DNA of 64,000 bases. Origin: Sipunculus nudus. Taxonomy: Eukaryota > Annelida > Sipuncula > Golfingiida > Sipunculidae. Made by a program: the position numbers and the translations under genes. The notes beneath the pieces were generated by a model. It was not told where the DNA came from and ran no database searches. It worked only from the letters and a program-made list of their open reading frames with translations. The stretch's first letter is position 1; each line of letters starts with the position of its first letter. The DNA lies in the NCBI GenBank assembly GCA_026874595.1, contig CM049312.1, positions 79,938,929-80,002,928 on the forward strand, given 5' to 3'. Below are positions 11,301-20,741 of this stretch, piece by piece.

Positions 11301-14300
11301 AAATTACTGATCAAGAAGTGCACAATGCAATCAATGAAATGCCTGCTGGAAAATCCTCAGGCTATGATTGTATTCCAATAGAAAACCGCACGCAGTGTGA
11401 TGGTTCCGTATTTAACTTTACTGTATAATCAAATATTAGGAGACGGAAAATACTCAAGAAAATGTAGTGGAGACATCTATCCAACACATAAAAAGGGTCA
11501 GACAAACAATGCTAATAAATACAGGGGCCTTTCTTTACTAAGTAATTTCAGTAATATTTTGTGTAAAATATATTGTAAGAGATTAACACGATGGGCAGAG
11601 TAACATGAACTTATAATACAGAATCAAGCTGAATTCCGACAAGATTACAGTATATGTTGATAACGCTTTTATTTTGTATGGACTTGCTCAAAAGTACTTA
11701 AGTTAACGGAGGGGACGGCTTATATTGCTTTTTTCGTCGATATTTTGACAGCGTTTGATTCGACATAATTTATTATTTTATAAATTACTTCAATGTGGGA
11801 TTCATTGAGACATATTATAGGAAATTGGGCAATGTACTTGACCTTAAAGCCTTGTAAACACTTCAGATGGGTTAACTGAATAGGAAAAGGAAATAGACAA
11901 GGGTGTGTGTTAAGCCCAATATTATTTAATATTTCTAAATCGATTGTGTAAGTTGATTCAAACAAGTAATTGTCGTGGAATATCTTTAAAAAAAATATGC
12001 ATCCGAAATTTCAATATTAATGTATGCGACGATATTATTTTATTAACTGATACACGTGATACTTTGCAGAAATTAATAAATATATGTGATGTATTCTGCA
12101 CATATCTGGGGATTAATCTCAATAAGTCACACGAGGGTGTCGTGTTTACTTTTATGGTTTTATTTCCAGGGTGTTTATTTTAATAATGTGATTGACAGTG
12201 CGTCGTATCTACTTCTATGATTTGATTGACAGGGCATCGTATCTACCTTTATTGTTTGATTGGCAGGTTGGTGGTCCTGGTCCTGGTCGCTGTGGGTATC
12301 GTCTGGATCCCAATTGTACAGAATTTCGCTGAACTCTTCCATTACATTCAAAGCATCACCAGCTACCTATCGCCCCCTGTCTGTGCCGTCTTTGTACTAG
12401 CAATCTTGTGGCCGAGATGCAACGAATATGTAGGTACCTTTATATACTTTACCTTTATACATATTTTGTATGTTTTTACCTTTTATTTCTACTATAGAAG
12501 AACATTGGTTACTCAAGAAGATTTAATAAGATGGAGTAAGCACTGGGATTGATGTCAAGCATCAAAGGGACGCGCGTTGGCCCCGGGTTTTATTGCTGCT
12601 GCCTTTAGTTCTCGCGGGGAAAGCCAATCGACCTATCCATGAACTCTATATGACCTTAATCGCATATTTATTCAATGAATAATCATAAGCATTGGACTAA
12701 CGAGCAACCAATCAGGTTTCCTTAAACATTGTAAAGCGCCAATTATCTGACAAAAACAAAATTTGGCATTATTTGACAGAGCTCTGTCAAACAGAACAAG
12801 TGTAGTCTGTACCAGTAGGCATCACCGGGGTCGGCATGTTTTCCGGGATATTTTTTATATACAAAGGAGACAGTATAAAAATGTCTAGGCTATAGGCTGC
12901 AGGAGTGATTTCCTCTGAATACCGAGTAAATAATAATGTCTTACCTGGCATGTAATTTGTATGAGATAAATAATCCAAAATATTGCAAAACAGTTCACAA
13001 TGACTGAGATATGAGGACAGCGATACCAGTTGATGGCGTCTGTCAATACGACGTCATGCGTCATCGACCCTTGTGACATCATTATTATGGTGTATAAAGC
13101 TCTAGCTACCATGGACATGTGTGGCAACACAGGTTCATATTAATTAAAAAGCCCACTTTTGTGTACACAGTTTATTATCGTGTATGTTCTTGCCATCCAT
13201 ATTAAAGTTACACAGAAAGAAAGTAAAAGGTGGTAGGCCTTGTGCCTGACAAACAGTGAGATAAAGTGATTTTACTTAAGAATCTCTTGGACGCACGAAA
13301 TCTACCACACTGCCATCATGGTAACCACGCTTTCTCTTTATTACGCTCCGCGCAACACACCATAACAGACAGAAACCTACTCTCCCTTCATACTATCATA
13401 TTTAGTAATAGACATTGTTACATGAAAAATAAAGAAATATTTTGCATAAACCATCGTACACCATATACTTACTAGGGTTACATATAAAATAACTGTGTCA
13501 CATCCGCCCCTCCTCTTACATTACCTCGTCCCGAGTAACTAACATCCACTATCAGAAATTATCTAAAGGTTCAGATCGGAAACACGCTGACCTTAGTTCC
13601 CGATAAGGATTCGCGTGGCCCCCCGCGGTGCGCCGTGTAGAACGCCTAACTGGTATACACTCGAAGTTATTGTCCTCATAATCAGGATTCTGGTCTTGAA
13701 CGGATGCACAATCATCTGAAGGAACAGGTGTGTCATCATCATCAGAAGTGGGTGTGTCCCGAACAGGTCTCTTATGTATAACAATCAACTCTCTATCAGA
13801 ATCAGAATCAGTGTCTGTTAACTTTGTAATCTCAGGTCTTTTGTTTCTGTTAGCCACTGGCTTTTTCTTAGGAAGATTATGAATCACTGTAGGACACGGT
13901 CTGATTTCAGCTCGGTTGACCCACTTGGTCAGCCCGATACCATCTACTGGTTCAATGAGGTTTATGTCTTTGTCAGATGACTTTTGTACTACTTTATAAA
14001 CTCCTGGCCGGTGGACATCCTGAATTTTGTTACGGCCTTTAACTCTGTGGTTTCTCAAGAAAACTTGTGTACCTAGCTCCAACTCTTTGTTCTTTGCTTT
14101 GCGATCAAAGTGGGTCTTTCGCTTTGCAGCAGTAGCTTGCATACGGTTTTAAACTAGTCGATGCCCTTCCTGAAGTCAGCTCTGATGGATACTGACCCAT
14201 TATTGTAGATCAGATCCAAAATCACTTTGATCTGGCACACCGTGAGGTATCACTCTGGGTTCCGTACCAAACACGACGTAAAACGGAGAAAACCCTGTAA

Positions 14301-17300
14301 CACCTTGTGGCGTGGTATTGTAAAAGTATACATCATCCTCCAATAGCTCTGGCCATTTGCGCTTCTGGGATGGCGAAAGGGTTCTAAGCAAGTTGTGAAG
14401 CGTTCGATTGAACCTTTCGCATTGGCCATTGGCTTGCGGTCTATATGGTGTAGTCCTTGATTTTTCACATCATACAAATTGCTTAGATCTTTAATGAGTT
14501 TGGCCTCAAAATCTGGACCTTGGTCTGAGGGAAGCCGAAGAGGTTGGCCAAACTTCCTGAACCACTGCTTCACTAAAACACGTGCGACTGTCTTTGAATT
14601 CTGGTCCGGTGTCGGAACCGCCACTGTATACTTTGAAAAGACACCAGTCATCACTGTTGTTGTCATACCCGTTAGAAGCCTTTTCCATTAACGTGAAGGC
14701 CATTGCAACAACTTCGAAGGGCTTCGTTGCCTGCAGACTTTCTAACGGTGTTACAACTTTCTCTTTTTTTGATATGGTGCATCTGTCGCAGTTTTTGATC
14801 CAGTCCTCCACATCTTTAGTCATTCTTGGCCAAAAGCACTTGAAGCGGAGTAATTGCAAAGTCCTTTCGACACCTTGGTGTCCATGATCATCGTGGGTTG
14901 GCTTCATGGCTTCAGTTCTAAGTTCTTTAGGCAATACCACCTCTGTTAACCTGCCCAATTTAGGGTCATTGACCTTTCGACAAAGAATCCCATCTCGGTT
15001 TTCCAATCTATCCCACCGTCGAATCAACAGACGAACTTCACGCGACTCGCGACCTCGTTCTTTAAACTTAGGTTTGCTACCTTTCAACAGCTCTTGCATC
15101 CTCTTGATGCTGACATCACTGTTTTGGAGAACTAACATCCTCTCCTTTGTCATACACGGTAGAGGTACAGCCGGTGCATCCTCTAAAACATTACTTACAT
15201 CATATTCAGATATTTCCTCGTGCAGGGCACACTGGAGCTGTATAGGTAAACTCGCACCACAAAGTACAGACTGACATTGCTCTTGTACTCCCTCAGAGCT
15301 TATATCCCAGGGTCGTCTCTCTTGGCGGGAAAGTGCGTCAGCATTGCCTTTGGTCTTTCCAGGTTTATAGACAACTTTAATATCAAAATTTGCTAGTTCT
15401 GACGCCCAACGTTGTTCTGTTGTCGGCAAACGATTTTTTGACATAAAGTACGTCAGCGGGTTGTTATCCGTGTATATGATACATGGTGAATAGCTAAGGT
15501 AATCTCTAAACCTTTCAGTCACTGCCCATCTTAGAGCTAAGAGTTCTTACTTCTTTGAACCATACCTAATCACATTTCTCTCAGCACCTCTGAGGCCACG
15601 ACTTGCATAACTAATTACTCCCTTACTACCAGCGTCCATCTCTAGGAATAATGGTTTCTCAAAGTCTGGGTAGGCTAGAACTGACTACGATGTCAGATGT
15701 TCTTTGAGAGTCTCAAATGCAGTTTGGTGCTCAGTAGTCCACTGACTTTCGATACTTAGGTGTACGGATTGACTCTTTTTCAGCTTACCGACAATTTCTC
15801 CAACTAACTTATGCAGAGGTGCAGCAATACTTGCATACCCACGCACAAATCGACGATAATATGAGCAGAAGCCTCAGAACCGTCTTAGTTCTTTCACAGT
15901 CCTAGGAGTCTGCCACTTGGCCACTGCAATAATCTTATCAGGATCGGTTTTAACTCCTCTACCAGAGACGATGTGGCCTAAGAACTTAACTTCGCTCTTG
16001 AAGAAGTTACAATTTTCTGCCTTTATCTTGAGATTATGCGCAGCTAGTCTCCTAAAGACATTGTGAAGTCTTTGTAGATGTTGCTTTATATTATCGGAAA
16101 ACACAATAATATCATCCAGATACAGTAGTCTTGTTTGGTAAATGTCCTCCCGGAAAACGTAATTGACAAGCCTGGAAAAGGTAGCCGGGGTATTGGTAAG
16201 GCCGAAACGCATACAAATGTACTGGTTTAATCCCATTGGCGTTGTAAAGGCCGTCTTTTCCTGATCCTTTGGCTTAACCTCCACGCCAAGTCCAATGTAG
16301 TGAACAGTGTTGATCCCCTAAGTGCCTCCAGGGACTCCTCTATCCGTGGTAAGGGAAAGAGATCCCGCTTAATCCTGGCATTTAACTTAAAATAATATAC
16401 ACACATATGTATGTCTCCGTTGCGCTTCTTGACGATAACAATTGGGCCAACATAGTTAGAACTACTCTCTTTTATCAAGCCACTTCGAAGTAATTCCTCT
16501 AAATGATCTTTCACCTCCTTCCACTGATGAGGTGGCAGTCTACGGAATGGCTGAGCTACAGGCTCGTCACATGTACGAATCTGGTGGCAAATAGTTGGTG
16601 TACAGCTCAATGGCTCACCTTCTTTCAAAAACAAATTTTCATGTCGTATAAACAGTTTATTGGTCATTTGTAATCCTGTTCTGTACCTGGAAACTCTTTT
16701 GGATCAATTTGCGGCAAGTGGCTATAACTGGCAAGTGATAGTCTAGCACAAATGGACTCTGTTACAGCTTGAAAATCCACTACAATCTGGTTTGACGTAA
16801 CAGTGAGATTAAACGCTTCCTGCTGGGGCATGATCTGGTCAATGGCAACCAGCCGACCTATCCTGGTGCCCTTCTTTAATCTAACATCTTGTAAGTTTGT
16901 ATTCACAACAGGAACCATGACTGGCCCATCAGCATCTCGGACTATGGTTGGTAGTATGTGCAAGCCTTGCTCTCCAGTGTTCGCTAGAGGCTCAATTACT
17001 GCATTATATTTAGCCGGACACGTAAATGGTATACTGTAGATTGATGAGGCTGGCACAATGTGGTCTGTCTTTCCAGATACTCGTGAAAGCAACTAAGGGT
17101 TCTATCTATCCCCTGCTCAGAGCCTTGAAACAACACCAAGAATCTGTCTATCTAACCCAGACCGTTGGTGCCTATTGCACCAGGAACTTGCTCCCTTGTG
17201 TCTCGAGTCTCAGAAGTGTCTTTCACTACAAAAACTCCTACATCTGGCACAATATCATCTCCAATCTGAATGTTCAGAATTGCTAACCCTAAGTACGGTA

Positions 17301-20300
17301 TTTCTAGTCCATTAACCCCCATAATACTGAACCAACAGCCTGGTTGGCAGTGAATACCCTGCGGCTCCATATGCTCCTTAAAGAAGGATTCACTTATAGT
17401 TGTGACCATCAAACCACAGTCCAAAGACTTAAAACATCTAATGTGCCAAATTTTGCTCTAACAGTTGGCCTACCACCAACACGCTTCCTTAAAATGTCAT
17501 TTCCAACTGAGCCTATACTTGACCCCCCAACCCCTCGGCTCTCTGAAGCTGGGTCTTTACATTTAAAGATGCATCGCTGGGCCCTGCTGTTTCAGGGTAC
17601 CCTGCTCCCTGTCTGTCTTCCTGTCTGTTTATGGAGATACCTGGCTGCTTTAAGTTGCGAGTTCTGACATGGAGGATGGCAGCAATGACGACAAGGAGGT
17701 AATCCATATATTTGCGGTAACATAACATGTTGGTGGGCCTGTGCCCATCCTGAGGTCGAGGAGCTGCACCCCTCCCTTGATGCGCATATACCGGACGTAT
17801 CCACTAGAACTTGAAGTACCCCGATCTCGCCTCTGCTGGGCCCTAAATTTGAAACAGTCATTCCGGGTTTCTTGCAGTGTCAGCAAATGACCTCCCTCTT
17901 AGGCGCATCTGTTGTTCTCCCTCTCTCGTTCAACAAGTCAACAATAATTTTCTGTTGCTTTTCCAGTTGTTCCCTCTGTTGTTGCTGTTGCTCAAGCATC
18001 TGGTTCAGCTTCATGTCCGTTGGTGAGAGTGTGTCGCCATCTACGCGTTGGGGTGATATATCTGCCCTCACTGGTGGCGCAGCTTTGCCATAATCATCGC
18101 TTACTTTCTCGTGCAGGGTAGCAGTAGTACGTTTCGGTTGGCGATCCTCCTCAGTAAAGAACATGGCTTCCAGCCTTACATCAGGATTCTTCCTAACCTC
18201 AGTCCTGAGATGGTCCCGAAGTGCTTTTACACCGACCTTAAGGATGAACCGATCTCTTTGTAAAGTGTCTTTATTCTGGAAGACTTTTGTATCCAATGAT
18301 ACGGCTCGATCCAACAACCGCATAAGTGCGTAAGAGAAGTCACGCAGTGTCTCCTTCGTTCCACGTTCTCGGTCGAAGAACTGCCCCAGACATCGGCAGC
18401 GGACAGATGTTCAGAGAAGGCTCTCACAAGTATACCGAAGACCTCGTCTGGAGAAGACAAATCATCTTTCAGATCGAAACGAACTTACTGCTCAGCATCG
18501 CCATCTAGATGGGCTAACACAAAATGCACAGCTCTCTGCCCTGATAGCGACTGCAGAGACAACTGATGTTTACATTCAGTGAGCCAGACCCTTAGATCTT
18601 TCGGATCCCCCGAAAATTTTCTAAGTTTATGTGTGGTCTGTACCACCTTAACAACACTTTTACTTTCAAGCTCCTCCTTCAACTCTTGGTTGGTAACCTT
18701 AAGGGCAGCAAACTCCTGCTGTAATTCCTCACCACTGGCCATTATATTCCTAACAGGCCAATATAATGATTACCCAAACATAAAATATAGTGATATACAC
18801 TTGGTTAATGGTACAAGTATCTTGGGCTATCAGCTCATCATGCTGAAGACAATAATTTTAACATTACCTTCTACACTGATGATGCCAATAAAACTATATA
18901 TGAATGATGAGGATCCTCACATGAAATAGCAGTGCAAAATAATGATCACATGCAAAACAATAACTTCTAAATACGGGACCTTCAAAGTATAACAAATTGT
19001 ATTACCATCACCTGGTAAGTACAAAGCCCTGGTATGCCAGTGGTGGTTACAACCTTTACTTTCTGAAATACTTACAAACTCTCATCATGCAGGTGTGGTC
19101 ATCATCATATAGACAACCAGTATAAAACTATACAACATTAAAGAAATAATATTAATGATGATAATATCAAAGCAAAGTGTCAATATATCTATATGCTATG
19201 CGTTCAAACTCATTGTTCAATATCAGAACTTATATCTCAGAGTATTGCAATGATTTCATGCAGTCAGTGACACCCAGCATATTATAACCAGCTTCACGCA
19301 TCTTCAATTAATAAACACATGCATAATAGTCAGATTCACATAAATGAAACGGATAATATCATCAGTCAACAAGAATTCACATTATATGACCTTGTGTCCA
19401 TCAATCAGTCCAACTTATAGCACTGTAATGGTGTGGTAACCAAGAAGTTCATTACCGTCATGGTAGTGTTCATCCAGACAGGTACATTAACAGTTCACGA
19501 AAAAGCAGTCGAGATATCCAATTCAAGTTGACAAAGGCCACAATAATGTCTTAATTACTTGCCCTCCAATATATCAGCAGTATGATAATGTCTCCCACCT
19601 GGGCGATGAGAGCAAGTCCCATCACACGACCTTGACAAGAACCAACCACCTTAGTATTATCCTGATCAGCGTCATTACATCTGAAAAGAATATTGATCTA
19701 GTTTAGGACTGATATGACAACCTTCAAGCGACGCTGCGGTATCCTCGGCGTTGTATCAGGGATAACCCATCGCAATAGGTAGCCAGATCAAAGAGCTTTC
19801 ACACCTAGGTTCGAGGTTTCTAATCAAGATAGCAAGTAACATCGCACGCGCTCCGCGATCCCAGTGCTTGCTCCTTCTTATTAAATCTCCTTGGTTTACC
19901 TGATAAACATGACTAACTAACAATTTATTTTATAGAGATAAACGCTACCGTTTGTGTGGGTTACTACAATAACGGCTTGCTAGGTTATTCAAACAGTATT
20001 TTTTCATGCAATTATAGTTGTTATTGTTACCTCCATCAAGCGGAGCTTATGTTTTTGCGGCGTTGGTTTGATTGCTTGTCTGTCTGTTTATGAGCAACAT
20101 TACTTCGAACGTTATAAACGGACTTTGAATATGTCACGATAACTAGGCAGTAATCCACGGACAACTGATAACCTTTTAGGGATTATACGGATAACCATCT
20201 GGATCTTTTTTAAAGAAAAAAATGCTGCATTTCTGAAAATGCCATGCATATGGCGGAGGTCTGTGCTGTCTGAGTGCATATTTCTAGTTATTATTATTAT

Positions 20301-20699
20301 TATTTTTTTTATTATTATCATTATTATTATTTTTTATTATTATGGTATATTTCAAAATATTGCAAATTATCTTTTAGGGGGCTTTTTGGAGTCTGATAGT
20401 AGGTCTCGTGGTGGGTCTCACGAGATTTATCTGGGAGTTAACTTATAGCAGCCCTGCCTGCGGTGAGCCTGACCCGAAGCCAGCCATCTTGGGTAAAGTC
20501 CATTACCTACACTTTGGGATCATCCTTTGGGGTATCACAACCATCGTCGCCATCGTCGTCAGCTTGATGACCCCAGCCATACCGAAGGAATGTGTACGTG
20601 GTGTTTATGATGAAAATCTCAAAATAAATGAACTGGAAACATGTCCCTATATGAACATGGTTAAATTCAATGTTAAATGTATTTGTCTATATTGGCAGT

Positions 20700-20741
<42 letters not shown>

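Larger units (their letters stand above)
10551..12266 (+). other. SLC5 intron with minisatellite and inserted LINE fragment
   Basis: GT-AG intron. The left third is simple AT-rich sequence with a CA-rich patch (about 10598-10630). From about 11047 it is a degenerate minisatellite of roughly 30-34 bases per unit, split by a broken LINE (about 11190-12130). The last minisatellite unit supplies the acceptor TTGGCAG at 12260-12266. Confidence 0.75.
13120..18742 (-). mobile_element. Ty3/gypsy LTR retrotransposon, inactivated, one LTR seen
   Basis: Reading the minus strand from 18742 to 13552 gives gag, protease, reverse transcriptase, RNase H and integrase in gypsy order, followed by a polypurine tract and a candidate 3' LTR. 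All ORFs carry frameshifts or stops and several catalytic residues are changed. I found no matching 5' LTR between 18743 and 20377, so it is either truncated at its 5' end or the LTR is too diverged to see. It lies antisense inside an SLC5 intron. Confidence 0.85.
12430..20377 (+). other. SLC5 intron, 7.9 kb, hosting an antisense gypsy element
   Basis: The largest intron visible. Its expansion is due largely to the Ty3/gypsy element at 13120-18742. Stretches 12430-13119 and 18770-20290 hold nothing I can name. A low-complexity ATT/T tract (20287-20345) precedes the acceptor CTTTTAG at 20371-20377. Confidence 0.75.

Noticed and set aside
19800-19900. Possible tRNA (GGTTCGAGG string)
   Set aside because: No cloverleaf stems could be paired around it.
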